DNA from: Bacillota bacterium
GTDB taxonomy: Bacteria > Bacillota > Clostridia > Peptostreptococcales > Anaerovoracaceae
Reading direction: 5' to 3'
DNA: 64,000 nt
NCBI GenBank assembly: GCA_030525285.1
Contig: JAUNFA010000002.1
Coordinates: 96,795-160,794, forward strand
The notes beneath the pieces are model-generated. The model was not told the origin of the DNA. It made no database searches and was given only the letters and a program-made list of their open reading frames with translations. The position numbers and the translations under genes are program-made. Shown here piece by piece: positions 26,641 through 35,624 of this stretch; positions within the stretch are counted from its first letter, which is position 1, and each line of letters begins with the position of its first letter.

Positions 26641-28302
26641 ATGATTGTAACAGGTTCACAGCTGGTTGCCGAAGTGCTGCTGGTCCACGGCGTGGATACA
26701 GTGTTTGGTTATCCCGGAGGTGCTGCGCTTAATATGTACGACACTCTTTATATGTACCGAGATAAGATTCGGCACGTAATGAGTGCTCACGAACAGGGAG
26801 CATCTCATGCAGCAGACGGATATTCCAGAGCAACGGGTAAAACAGGTGTTGTTTTCGCGACGAGCGGTCCAGGGGCCACAAATTTGGTAACAGGTCTTGC
26901 TACAGCTTATATGGACAGCATTCCAATGATTGCAATTACCTGCAATGTTCCTGACAGCCTGATTGGCAGGGATGCTTTCCAGGAGATATGCATTACAGGT
27001 GTAGCAATGCCGATAACCAAGCACACTTTCTTTGTTAATCGCATCGAAAATCTGCAGGAAGTTCTCATGAACGCTTTCAGGATTGCCAACAGCGGCCGTA
27101 AGGGACCTGTGCTGATTGATATTACCAAGGATGTAACCGCTGCAGAGATTGAATATACTCCGATGAAACCTATGCCGCTTAATGCTTCTCCTAAATTTAC
27201 AAAGGACCAGGTCAAGGAAGTTGCTAAGATGATTAACAGCTCTGAAAGGCCGATTCTTTACTTCGGAGGTGGCGTGGCATCGTGTAATGCAGGCGAAGAA
27301 ATCCGTCAGCTGATTGAGAAGGTTGATATGCCGGCTACACATACACTTATGGCTGCCGGTATTATAGGTTATGATGATCCGAGATGTTTGGGTATGTTAG
27401 GAATGCATGGAAGCATTGCGGCGAACAGGGCAATCGACAGGGCAGATCTGATTATTGCAATGGGCGCCAGATTTTCCGACAGAGTAGCTCTCAACCCTAA
27501 CAAATTCGGCAAGAAGGCGAACAAGATTCAGATAGATATAGATGCCAGCGAATTGAACAAGAACGTTCAGCTTGATATCGGAGTAACTGCTGATGTTAAG
27601 GAATTCGTTACAGCTCTGTTACCTTTGATTAAACAGAAAAATCATAATGACTGGGTGTCTCAGTCAACAGAATGGAAGAAGAAGACAGGTGACGTCAAGT
27701 CTCAGGACATGCAGCTTCATCCAAGTGAGATAATTGAATCTGTCTGCACTCTTACAGACAAGGATACAATATATGTTACAGATGTAGGTCAGCACCAGAT
27801 GTGGGCGGCTCAGTATTTGCACCATAAGAAGACCAGTCACTTCCTCACAAGCGGCGGACTTGGCACTATGGGTTACGGATACGGTGCAGCTATCGGAGCA
27901 CAGGTGGGATGCCCGGACAAGAGAGTTATTCACTTTACAGGTGATGGTTCTTTCCACATGAATCTCAATGAATGCTGCACAGCTGTAAGTGAGAAGCTAC
28001 CTATTATCACAATTATTATGAATAACCGTGTTCTGGGTATGGTATATCAGTGGCAGACTGTATTTTATGGTTCTAGATATTCATCAACAGACCCGGGAAG
28101 AGTCACGAACTTCCCTAAGCTGGCAGAAGCATTCGGAGCTAAAGGTTACTCCGCAACTACACCGCAGGAGTTCGAGGAAGTTTTCACCAAAGCTTTGCAG
28201 GAGGATGGACCGGTGTGGATTGATTGTTCCATCGCTAAGAACGAAAGAGTTCTTCCTATGATTCCTGCAGGCGGCACAATCGAAGACATGATTATAGGTT
28301 AG
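26641..28302 (+). CDS. ilvB: Acetolactate synthase, large (catalytic) subunit
   Basis: 553 residues. It is a TPP/FAD enzyme joining two pyruvates to acetolactate, or pyruvate and 2-oxobutyrate to acetohydroxybutyrate. Seen: VFGYPGGAALNMYD, the catalytic Glu in SAHEQGASHAADGYSR (about residue 51), TSGPGATNLVTGLATAY, the FAD-region MLGMHG, and the TPP motif GDGSFHMNLNECCTA...MNN in the last third. The length is normal. GAGGAGATATAAAA precedes the ATG. The regulatory subunit follows after ten bases. Confidence 0.96.
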   Translation: MIVTGSQLVAEVLLVHGVDTVFGYPGGAALNMYDTLYMYRDKIRHVMSAHEQGASHAADGYSRATGKTGVVFATSGPGATNLVTGLATAYMDSIPMIAITCNVPDSLIGRDAFQEICITGVAMPITKHTFFVNRIENLQEVLMNAFRIANSGRKGPVLIDITKDVTAAEIEYTPMKPMPLNASPKFTKDQVKEVAKMINSSERPILYFGGGVASCNAGEEIRQLIEKVDMPATHTLMAAGIIGYDDPRCLGMLGMHGSIAANRAIDRADLIIAMGARFSDRVALNPNKFGKKANKIQIDIDASELNKNVQLDIGVTADVKEFVTALLPLIKQKNHNDWVSQSTEWKKKTGDVKSQDMQLHPSEIIESVCTLTDKDTIYVTDVGQHQMWAAQYLHHKKTSHFLTSGGLGTMGYGYGAAIGAQVGCPDKRVIHFTGDGSFHMNLNECCTAVSEKLPIITIIMNNRVLGMVYQWQTVFYGSRYSSTDPGRVTNFPKLAEAFGAKGYSATTPQEFEEVFTKALQEDGPVWIDCSIAKNERVLPMIPAGGTIEDMIIG

Positions 28303-28312
28303 GAGGCAGAAT

Positions 28313-28864
28313 ATGAATGACGAAATCAGGAAATATGTAATCAGTATTCTGGTTGATAACCAGTCAAATGTATTGACAAGAATATCGAGTCTCTTTGGTC
28401 GCCGCGGATTTAACATCGACTCGTTGACTGTATCAACTACTAACAACCCTCTTTACTCGAGAATTACAGCGGTATTCAAGGGAAGCGAACAGGGGTTGCA
28501 TCAGATTGTTTCGCAGACATCCAAGTCAGAGGTCGTAAAAAAGATCTTTGTTCTGGATGAAAGGAAGAGCATTTATAGAGAGCTTCTTCTTCTCAAAGTG
28601 CGATGTGATAAGAACGAGAGAACCGGCATTAAGGAAATCGTTGAAATCTTCAGAGGCAAAATCGTAGATTTGAGTAAACAGTCTATGGTAATTGAAATGA
28701 CAGGTTCAACAGAAAAGATTGACGGATTCATGGACATGATGAGCTGCTATGATATTGTGGAAGTCTGTCGTACAGGTATTACAGGAATAAGCAAAACTTC
28801 ACATTCATGGGATGATGACATGAATGAAGATGAACTGAAACCTCTTGTTACACCTGTTGATTGA
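28313..28864 (+). CDS. ilvN: Acetolactate synthase, small (regulatory) subunit
   Basis: 183 residues. It has an N-terminal ACT domain (YVISILVDNQSNVLTRISSLFGRRGFNIDSL, the valine-binding fold) and a C-terminal ALS-type ACT-like domain. It confers valine feedback inhibition on IlvB. It begins behind TAGGAGGCAGAAT, ten bases after ilvB. The acidic tail after residue 165 is a little longer than usual. Confidence 0.94.
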   Translation: MNDEIRKYVISILVDNQSNVLTRISSLFGRRGFNIDSLTVSTTNNPLYSRITAVFKGSEQGLHQIVSQTSKSEVVKKIFVLDERKSIYRELLLLKVRCDKNERTGIKEIVEIFRGKIVDLSKQSMVIEMTGSTEKIDGFMDMMSCYDIVEVCRTGITGISKTSHSWDDDMNEDELKPLVTPVD

Positions 28865-28908
28865 AAATAAGGTAACTATTAATTTTTGAATATAATATGA
28901 GTAGATAA

Positions 28909-29916
<1,008 letters not shown>

Positions 29917-29999
29917 TCTTGACTCATTGCAAAATCAGAATTAATCAACCGGGCGGGTCACTCCTCCGGAACAGTTAAAACACCACATATATGTACGAA

Positions 30000-30031
30000 A
30001 ACGGGTGCCCGGTATCAGCCGGACACCCGTT
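30000..30031 (+). other. Hairpin between ilvC and ilvD
   Basis: AACGGGTG-CCGG pairs with CCGG-CACCCGTT with one bulge and a six-base loop. No T run follows, so it may be an mRNA stabiliser or processing site rather than a terminator. Confidence 0.6.
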
Positions 30032-30048
30032 GCATAAAAGGAGAAAAA

Positions 30049-31713
30049 ATGGCATTTAAGCATAATCAGGTAATGGAAGGTGTAGAAAAGGCGCCGGCAA
30101 GAAGCCTCTTCTATGCGATGGGATATACCAGAGAAGAACTGGAAAGACCCCTTATCGCTGTAGTATCTGCTCACAGCGAAATAGTTCCGGGTCACATACA
30201 TCTAGATAAAATCACAGAAGCAGTTAAGGCAGGTGTGAGGATGGCTGGTGGTACACCGATAATGGTTCCTGCCATTGGTGTATGCGATGGCATTGCAATG
30301 GGTCATATCGGCATGAAGTATTCTCTGGCAAGCCGCGAACTTATTGCGGACAGTGTCGAAACGATGATAAAAGCTCATGCTTTTGATGGGGCTGTTCTTG
30401 TACCGAATTGCGACAAAATCGTGCCAGGCATGGTGATGGCTGCTGTTAGAATGGATATACCTGCAGTAGTATGCTCCGGAGGGCCTATGATGAGTGGCTT
30501 GGTAGGGGGTGTAGAAACATCACTTTCAAAGATGTTTGAAGCTGTTGGCGCATATAAGGCAGGTATCATAGACGATGAGGGTCTTTTGGAATATGAGCAG
30601 AATGTCTGTCCTGGATGCGGATCGTGTTCAGGCATGTATACTGCAAACTCAATGAACTGTCTTTGTGAAGCGATAGGTATAGCTTTACCGGGTAATGGCA
30701 GCATTCCGGCAATTTCAAGCGGTAGAACTATGCTGGCCAAGCATGCAGGTATGGCGATAATGGACATGCTCGATAAAGGTATTACTGCAAGAGATATTAT
30801 TAATGAGAAGAGTATAAGAAATGCCATCACTACTGATATGGCTTTGGGATGTTCGTCAAACAGTGTGCTTCACCTTCTGGCAATAGCCAATGAAGCGGGT
30901 GTGGAAGTTGACATTCATACTTTTAATGAAATAAGTGAAGTAACTCCGAACCTGTGTCACCTTGCACCTGCAGGCGGTACACATATGCACGATCTTAATA
31001 ATGGTGGCGGAGTTCCTGCGGTAATGGCACAGCTTGCATCAAAGGGACTTCTCGATACAAGTGCAATTACAGTTTCGGGCAAGACAATTGGTGAAAACAT
31101 ACAGGGCAGAAAGATAACAAATACAGATGCAATTAGGCCTATCGATAATCCATACACGCCAACAGGTGGTCTGGCAATTCTCTTCGGTAACCTTGCTGAG
31201 GATGGCTGCGTAGTAAAGAGAAGTGCAGTTACTCCGGAAATGCTTAAACACTCAGGTCCAGCCAGAGTATTTGATTCAGAAGAAGAGGCAATAGCTGCAA
31301 TTTATGCTGGGCAGATTACCGATGGCGACGTTGTTGTTATTAGATATGAAGGTCCGAAGGGCGGTCCGGGAATGAGAGAAATGTTAAATCCGACATCGGC
31401 ACTTGCAGGGATGAAGCTTGACAAGACTGTTGCATTGATTACCGATGGTAGATTTTCGGGTGCAAGCAGAGGTGCTTCAATCGGACATGTTTGTCCTGAA
31501 GCTGCCGACGGTGGCATTATAGGTCTCGTAAAGGATGGCGATATTATCGATATTGATATTCCGAACTACTCCGTTTATCTGAATGTTTCGGATGAAGAAC
31601 TCGCAGAGAGAAAATCCGAATACGTTAAACCTGAACCGAAAGTCAAAGACGGTTGGCTCAACAGATATTCAAGACTGGTTGCAGCATCATGCAAAGGCGC
31701 AATTATGGAATAA
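30049..31713 (+). CDS. ilvD: Dihydroxy-acid dehydratase
   Basis: 554 residues. It dehydrates dihydroxy acids to 2-oxoacids using a labile Fe-S cluster. Seen: [15 protein letters not shown] (cluster Cys), [19 protein letters not shown] (two more cysteines), [13 protein letters not shown], and the C-terminal [14 protein letters not shown] and [11 protein letters not shown] motifs. The length is normal. It is the last gene of the ilv operon here; leu genes lie 10 kb further on. The cas1 relic starts within about 30 bases of its stop, a hint that an accessory element inserted at this operon end. Confidence 0.97.
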   Translation: MAFKHNQVMEGVEKAPARSLFYAMGYTREELERPLIAVVSAHSEIVPGHIHLDKITEAVKAGVRMAGGTPIMVPAIGVCDGIAMGHIGMKYSLASRELIADSVETMIKAHAFDGAVLVPNCDKIVPGMVMAAVRMDIPAVVCSGGPMMSGLVGGVETSLSKMFEAVGAYKAGIIDDEGLLEYEQNVCPGCGSCSGMYTANSMNCLCEAIGIALPGNGSIPAISSGRTMLAKHAGMAIMDMLDKGITARDIINEKSIRNAITTDMALGCSSNSVLHLLAIANEAGVEVDIHTFNEISEVTPNLCHLAPAGGTHMHDLNNGGGVPAVMAQLASKGLLDTSAITVSGKTIGENIQGRKITNTDAIRPIDNPYTPTGGLAILFGNLAEDGCVVKRSAVTPEMLKHSGPARVFDSEEEAIAAIYAGQITDGDVVVIRYEGPKGGPGMREMLNPTSALAGMKLDKTVALITDGRFSGASRGASIGHVCPEAADGGIIGLVKDGDIIDIDIPNYSVYLNVSDEELAERKSEYVKPEPKVKDGWLNRYSRLVAASCKGAIME

Positions 31714-31738
31714 TCCTAAGTCAATGTATTAAGACAAG

Positions 31739-32034
31739 CATTAATCCTGCTTGAAGACTTGAATCAGATTATGGTGCATAGGCAAACATACGCCTTTCAA
31801 CGATGGATTTATCAATACATATCATTAAAAAGAAAATCGGTAATCAGTCAAAAGCCTTAGAAATCATGGGGTTGTCCGGATCAGAATGTGTGAGCAAGTA
31901 CATTGATGGTATTAATGAGGACAATGTTGAAGCGGCCGAAGCTTTAGCTGCAAAAGAATATTTCGCATGTTATCCGGAATACTTTAATAGAAGAGAAGAG
32001 AATCCTATCAACAGCGGATTAAATTATGGATATG
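31739..32034 (+). pseudogene. cas1: Decayed cas1 fragment ending at a CRISPR repeat
   Basis: Two reading frames hold cas1 remains. From about 31744, ILLEDLNQIMV matches the intact Cas1 (IPLEDLSTIV); then, after a frame change, ANIRLSTMD matches ANIRMSTMA. An internal deletion of about 55 codons joins this to IIKKKIGNQSKALEI (intact: MINRKIENQAMALTI), and the frame continues through VEAAEALAAKEYF and NPINSGLNYGYG, equivalent to residues 107-178 of the Cas1 at 60.5 kb, including the active-site Glu region. The frame ends exactly where the 36-bp repeat begins. The His and second acidic metal ligands are missing, so it cannot be active. It is a relic of a second copy of the cas locus. Confidence 0.85.
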
Positions 32035-32070
32035 GTTATAATAAGGGATGAAAAGGGAAGGTAGTGTAAC
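32035..32070 (+). CRISPR. Orphan CRISPR repeat (34 of 36 identical)
   Basis: Matches the repeat of the array at 61792 at 34 of 36 positions; the differences are A-to-G at repeat positions 12 and 27. It is a single copy with no second repeat nearby, abutting the cas1 relic on its left. Confidence 0.9.
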
Positions 32071-32080
32071 ATAAAATTTG

Positions 32081-32118
32081 CCTTGAATGAGCTGATGAAA
32101 ATGGTGTACAGTTCAAGG
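32081..32118 (+). repeat. Short dispersed element with inverted ends, copy 1
   Basis: CCTTGAA and TTCAAGG form the ends of a 38-base element whose core is GCTGATGAAAATGGTGTA. A close copy is at 32450-32487, and a partial core (TTTGAAAATGGTGTATAGTTCA) at about 35171-35192. Confidence 0.65.
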
Positions 32119-32167
32119 TAAGCTGTGTTGTTGGCAGCTAAGTGTTAAATATCGAGAGGAGAAAGAT

Positions 32168-32398
32168 ATGAAAAACGGAAATGTAAACATAAGCAGCAAA
32201 GATTGGTTATGCACGCTGCTTCTAGCTATTTTTATTGGCGGTCTTGGGGTACATAGATTTTATGTAGGAAAGATAGGCACTGGTATTATCTGGCTTTTAA
32301 CGGGCGGAGTTTTTGGTATAGGCTGGATTGTTGATATCATAATGATTGCCTGTGGATCCTTCAGAGATAAGGGTTATAACCTGATTAAGAATAGCTAA
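32168..32398 (+). CDS. TM2-domain membrane protein
   Basis: 76 residues with two membrane spans: [19 protein letters not shown] (the TM2 signature G-x-x-G-x-H-x-F-Y-x-G) and [22 protein letters not shown]2 proteins are small and widespread, and their role is not defined. AGAGGAGAAAGAT precedes the ATG, and a strong hairpin follows. It lies directly downstream of the orphan CRISPR repeat, with no evident link. Confidence 0.88.
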   Translation: MKNGNVNISSKDWLCTLLLAIFIGGLGVHRFYVGKIGTGIIWLLTGGVFGIGWIVDIIMIACGSFRDKGYNLIKNS

Positions 32399-32433
32399 AA
32401 ACAAGAGGCCTGAAAAACAGGTCTTTTGTTTTT
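32397..32433 (+). terminator. Terminator after the TM2 gene
   Basis: AAACAAGAGGCCTG pairs with CAGGTCTTTTGTTT around a loop of five A residues and ends in a T tract. Confidence 0.8.
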
Positions 32434-32449
32434 GAAACAGAAAATTCAA

Positions 32450-32487
32450 ACTTGAATGCGCTGGTGAAAATGGTGTAGGGGTCAAGG
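32450..32487 (+). repeat. Short dispersed element with inverted ends, copy 2
   Basis: ACTTGAATGCGCTGGTGAAA and the following GGTGTA and TCAAGG match copy 1 at 32081-32118 with few differences. Confidence 0.65.
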
Positions 32488-32505
32488 ATAAAGAGGGTAA
32501 ATTTA

Positions 32506-32514
32506 TGGTATAAT
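32506..32514 (+). promoter_or_regulatory. Extended -10 promoter before the GNAT gene
   Basis: TGGTATAAT is a full extended -10, 58 bases before the chosen ATG at 32573. No clear -35 is present, as is common for extended -10 promoters. Confidence 0.55.
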
Positions 32515-32572
32515 CGAAAGATAATTGGAGAATCATAATGTTCGTTATAAAGACGACGAAATGGAGATTGTT

Positions 32573-33010
32573 ATGTATATGAAGAAGGCGGAAATGACGG
32601 ATTTTGATATTGCTTTTGACTATATCGAAAAATTGTGGACTTATAACAAATATGAGAAAGAAATCACACGAGAAGTGTACGAAGAAGTTCTCGGAGATCC
32701 GAACAGCTTTGCTTTTTTTATTATGGATGATGCAGGTGGTTATCATGGATTCTGTCACGGCGTTTATTTTAATACATTCTGGATGACGGGTATGACGTGT
32801 TATGTATCGAGTATCATAACCAATGAGAATGAAAGAGGTGAAGAGCATGGCATTAAGTTGATGGATTATGCTGTGGAGCTTGCGAAGAAAAAGGGCTGCA
32901 AGGCACTGGTTCTTGATTCCGGAATGCCGCGCATCGAAGCACATCGTTTTTATGAAAAATATGGATTCGAAAAAGGATGTTACGGATTTGACCTCATGCT
33001 GACGAAATAA
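32573..33010 (+). CDS. GNAT-family acetyltransferase
   Basis: 145 residues. The GNAT core is visible: GYHGFCHGVYF (strand 4 region), SSIITNENERGEEHGIKLMDYAVELAKKKGCKALVLDSG (acetyl-CoA loop in degenerate form, R-G-E-E-H-G) and EAHRFYEKYGFEKG, the usual C-terminal motif. The substrate is unknown. The ATG at 32573 has GGAG six bases upstream; in-frame starts at 32525 (TTG) and 32561 lack such a site. It is followed by a DNA glycosylase gene after 24 bases. Confidence 0.82.
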   Translation: MYMKKAEMTDFDIAFDYIEKLWTYNKYEKEITREVYEEVLGDPNSFAFFIMDDAGGYHGFCHGVYFNTFWMTGMTCYVSSIITNENERGEEHGIKLMDYAVELAKKKGCKALVLDSGMPRIEAHRFYEKYGFEKGCYGFDLMLTK

Positions 33011-33034
33011 TATGAAAGCAATCCGGAGGTGGAA

Positions 33035-33661
33035 ATGTATTTTAAATACGGGGATGAAGAGATTTCATACCTCAAAAGTAAGGATAAAAGACTTGCCGAA
33101 GTGATTGAGAAAATCGGTTTAGTTCAAAGAGAAATAGATACAGACTTATTTTCTTCGGTTGTTCGCCATATTATAGGGCAGCAGATATCAACGAAGGCGC
33201 AGGCAACAATCTGGAAGCGAATGCAAAATGATCTTGGTAGAGTAACTGCAGAAACTGTTCTTTCAGTTGACGCTTCACAGTTACAGTCTTATGGCATAAC
33301 TTTCCGAAAGGCGAATTATATTTCGGATTTTGCAGCAAAAGTTCACAATGGAGAGTTTAATGCAGATGCAATCTGGCATATGTCGGACGAGGATGCCATT
33401 CGGGAATTAAGTAGCCTGAAAGGGATTGGTGTCTGGACGGCGGAAATGATTTTGCTGTTCTGCATGAAACGCCCCAATATTTTCAGCTACGACGATTTGG
33501 CAATCAGGCGCGGATTGCGAATGGTTTACCATCATCGCAATATTGACCGTAAGTTATTTGAAAAGTATCGTCGGCGTTTTAGCCCGTACTGCAGCGTGGC
33601 AAGCCTTTACCTTTGGGCAGTGGCAGGAGGAGCGATTCCGGAGATGAAAGATTACAAATAG
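33035..33661 (+). CDS. DNA-3-methyladenine glycosylase II (AlkA-like, HhH-GPD)
   Basis: 208 residues. It excises alkylated purines. The helix-hairpin-helix is LSSLKGIGVWTAEMILL (about 127-143), followed by the catalytic Asp in FSYDDLAIRRGLR, both hallmarks of the HhH-GPD family; SSVVRHIIGQQISTKAQATIW is the AlkA-type interior helix. No Fe-S cluster cysteines are present. The short form, lacking the N-terminal TBP-like domain of E. coli AlkA, is usual in Firmicutes. GGAGG precedes the ATG at 33035. Confidence 0.9.
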   Translation: MYFKYGDEEISYLKSKDKRLAEVIEKIGLVQREIDTDLFSSVVRHIIGQQISTKAQATIWKRMQNDLGRVTAETVLSVDASQLQSYGITFRKANYISDFAAKVHNGEFNADAIWHMSDEDAIRELSSLKGIGVWTAEMILLFCMKRPNIFSYDDLAIRRGLRMVYHHRNIDRKLFEKYRRRFSPYCSVASLYLWAVAGGAIPEMKDYK

Positions 33662-33729
33662 AAACTGAATACATGTGCTGATTGCACACTGGGCATAGAG
33701 ATAAGATACCAAATAGGAGAAATTAACTG

Positions 33730-34209
33730 ATGTCGAAGATCTGCAGAACAATATTGATTACATTGTGCGCCATTGTCATAGCCATCGGAAGCACAGCATG
33801 TAAAAACAACGAATCTGATAGCAATGCGATGTATGGTGACTGGCAATTTTGCGGTGTAGTTGAAAAAGGAGCTGAATATGCCGAAGAAAACATTATTACA
33901 GGAGACGAATTTCTTGATACATTTGGAGCGGACGAAATGCCGGATTCAGGTGTATCTGTGGATAAGGAAGGTATAAAAGGAATATTTGATAACGTTCCAG
34001 GTACAGAAGTCGGGGAAGTTGAGCAGATTAATGATACTCAATTCAGACAGCCTGTAAAAATCAAGATGATGGACGGGAAAAAACTTGATGAACCTGTTGA
34101 GATAGACATATATGTCACATTGAAAGGAAAATACCTGTTCGTAGAATCAACATATGTTGAAGATGAATACGATTCTGGTAATGTGAATGTTTACAAACGG
34201 GCAGAATAG
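33730..34209 (+). CDS. Lipoprotein of unknown function
   Basis: 159 residues. It has a type II signal peptide: basic start, hydrophobic ILITLCAIVIAI, then lipobox GSTAC with Cys at about 24. The mature part is an acidic domain beginning MYGDWQFCGV, like the small lipocalin-like or DUF lipoproteins common in Clostridia; DKEGIKGIFDN and VEIDIYVTLKGKYLFVE suggest a small beta barrel. It starts a row of four lipoproteins (33.7-37.6 kb). Function unknown. Confidence 0.75.
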   Translation: MSKICRTILITLCAIVIAIGSTACKNNESDSNAMYGDWQFCGVVEKGAEYAEENIITGDEFLDTFGADEMPDSGVSVDKEGIKGIFDNVPGTEVGEVEQINDTQFRQPVKIKMMDGKKLDEPVEIDIYVTLKGKYLFVESTYVEDEYDSGNVNVYKRAE

Positions 34210-34337
34210 AAATGATAGAAAAGAAATAAGCGCTGACAGCTCGGGCGATGACAATGCGGGCAATTTGTATTATCATACTCATTTGAATAATTCTCAGATA
34301 GATATGAACTTTGATTTAAGCATTCCAGAAGGATAGG

Positions 34338-34376
34338 TACCCTCTTTACTGGACACCCAGTAAGGAGGGTATTTTT
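34338..34376 (+). terminator. Strong intrinsic terminator
   Basis: TACCCTCTTTACTGG pairs with CCAGTAAGGAGGGTA around a four-base loop and is followed by ATTTTTATTT. It ends the unit containing the 33730 lipoprotein. Confidence 0.88.
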
Positions 34377-34401
34377 ATTTGTGACGGTACGTTACAATTC
34401 G

Positions 34402-34458
34402 TGCAAAGACCAATTTTGGGGACACATGCAGCAGTAATATTAAATATATCAACAGATT
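34402..34458 (-). repeat. Dispersed repeat, copy B (inverted relative to 24269-24324)
   Basis: On the minus strand this reads AATCTGTTGATATATTTAAT and ends CAAAATTGGTCTTTGCA, matching copy A with a few differences and one indel. Confidence 0.7.
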
Positions 34459-34557
34459 GAAGAAGTTAACGCACAAAAGCAAATGCAAAATGTTGATATT
34501 GCAATATAATAACGTTTGTGTTTTAACTCGCAGGGGAACATGTAAGGAGAAGGAAAA

Positions 34558-35022
34558 ATGAAAAAGCCTATTTTTAAGAGAAAATGGTTTGTTGCACTTG
34601 TTGTTATTGTTGTATTGTGCCTGATAGGGGGCTGCATAGGCGGCGGAGACGAAACTGCTTCAGATCAGAACACAACAACAGCGGAAGAAACGACAACGGA
34701 GACAACAACAGAGGCCGTATCACAGGAATTTCAGAATGCGCTCACAAAAGGGCAGACATATTCCGATACTATGGCAATGTCAAAGGCCGGCATATACGAT
34801 CAGCTGACATCAGAATATGGCGAAGGATTTTCAAAAGAAGCTGCAAAGTATGCTATTGATAATATTGATGCTGACTGGAAACAGAATGCACTGAAAAAAG
34901 CTGAGACATATTACAAAGATATGGCAATGTCAAAGAGTGCAGTTTATGACCAACTGGTTTCTGAACATGGGGAAAAGTTCACAAAAGAACAGGCACAGTA
35001 TGCTATAGATCACTTGGAATAA
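34558..35022 (+). CDS. Ltp-family surface lipoprotein (superinfection-exclusion-like)
   Basis: 154 residues: a basic start, hydrophobic segment, lipobox LIGGC with Cys26, and a Thr/Glu-rich linker (about 36-54). Two tandem copies of the host-cell-surface-exposed lipoprotein (Ltp) repeat follow, residues 57-104 and 107-154, each with the pattern ALxKAxTYxxxMAMSKxxxYDQLxSEYGExFxxExAxYAI. The founding Ltp of streptococcal phage TP-J34 blocks phage DNA injection; bacterial relatives are widespread and often of unknown use. AAGGAGAAGG precedes the ATG. The domain call is firm; the anti-phage role is inference. Confidence 0.85.
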   Translation: MKKPIFKRKWFVALVVIVVLCLIGGCIGGGDETASDQNTTTAEETTTETTTEAVSQEFQNALTKGQTYSDTMAMSKAGIYDQLTSEYGEGFSKEAAKYAIDNIDADWKQNALKKAETYYKDMAMSKSAVYDQLVSEHGEKFTKEQAQYAIDHLE

Positions 35023-35087
35023 CAAGGCTATAGGACAGAAGTAGACAGTGAAAATGCCATAACTGCTTTAATTTAAGAGAGGGGTTT

Positions 35088-35124
35088 GAGTTGCAAGGGA
35101 GATGATATCTTTTCCTTGCAACTC
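35088..35124. repeat. Long inverted repeat in intergenic DNA
   Basis: GAGTTGCAAGG (35088-35098) and CCTTGCAACTC (35114-35124) are perfect 11-bp arms, with further pairing inside. No T tract follows, so it is more likely a structured RNA or operator than a terminator. Confidence 0.6.
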
Positions 35125-35256
35125 ATCATAGAAAATTATGAAACTTATTTACCCAGCTATTTTTTATCCGTTTGAAAATGGTGTATAGTTCAGAAAAAGC
35201 TGGTGGGTGACCAATTAGTTACCCTTAGCGATTCCTTGAGTTGCCTGCTAAAGTTG

Positions 35257-35285
35257 TTGCGGGAGCAGGCGTTTTAAGATATAAT
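35257..35285 (+). promoter_or_regulatory. Candidate promoter for a small ORF
   Basis: TTGCGG (35257-35262), a 17-base spacer and TATAAT (35280-35285), 33 bases before the small ORF's ATG. Confidence 0.5.
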
Positions 35286-35317
35286 GAATCAAGTTGTAGT
35301 TGATAGGAGGTGCTGTT

Positions 35318-35395
35318 ATGACATACTCAATCAATTATTCAAGGAAGAAATCAATGACAATATTTACCGACTTGCTTTGGTGTGTTCATAATTAA
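35318..35395 (+). CDS. Candidate 25-residue small protein
   Basis: The peptide starts MTYSINYSRKKS and ends LLWCVHN. It has everything a gene needs in 180 bases: a TATAAT box, the strong site GATAGGAGG seven bases before the ATG, and an intrinsic terminator eight bases after the stop. A basic patch in the first half is followed by a hydrophobic, Trp/Cys-containing second half, so it could be a membrane-active or leader peptide. There is no homology I recognise. Confidence 0.45.
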   Translation: MTYSINYSRKKSMTIFTDLLWCVHN

Positions 35396-35402
35396 GCAAT
35401 TG

Positions 35403-35434
35403 ACCGTAGGATAGGTATGTCCTACGGTTTTTAT
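35403..35434 (+). terminator. Terminator after the small ORF
   Basis: ACCGTAGGA and TCCTACGGT are perfect nine-bp arms with an eight-base loop, followed by TTTTATTTT. Confidence 0.85.
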
Positions 35435-35624
35435 TTTAAAGAAGGTTAGATGCCTCATTAAGTTCATAAAACCTGCGGGCAGGAATTCTGAACGGCTGTG
35501 ATTCAGATAAAGTCACACTTTTGTTGGGAGAACGAAAAAGGATAACATAACAGTTGAAACGAATTGGGGTCAGCTGAGATGTATATGAATCGTTAAAGGA
35601 AGAAGAGAAGTAAGAGGTGAAGAA

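Larger units (their letters stand above)
34210..34557 (+). other. Intergenic region: terminator, dispersed repeat, leader of the Ltp gene
   Basis: No complete gene is visible. It holds the terminator at 34338-34376, the inverted dispersed repeat at 34402-34458 and the AAGGAGAAGG ribosome binding site of the next gene. A short run at 34211-34330 in the frame after the lipoprotein has no start or recognisable product. Confidence 0.5.
35023..35317 (+). other. Structured intergenic region
   Basis: No ordinary gene. It contains the inverted repeat at 35088-35124, a partial copy of the 38-base dispersed element (about 35171), a GGGTGA/TTACCC pair near 35206-35225 and a hairpin GCCTGCT (35243-35249)/AGCAGGC (35264-35270) followed by GTTTT. 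It could encode a small structured RNA, but nothing matches a family I know. Confidence 0.4.
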
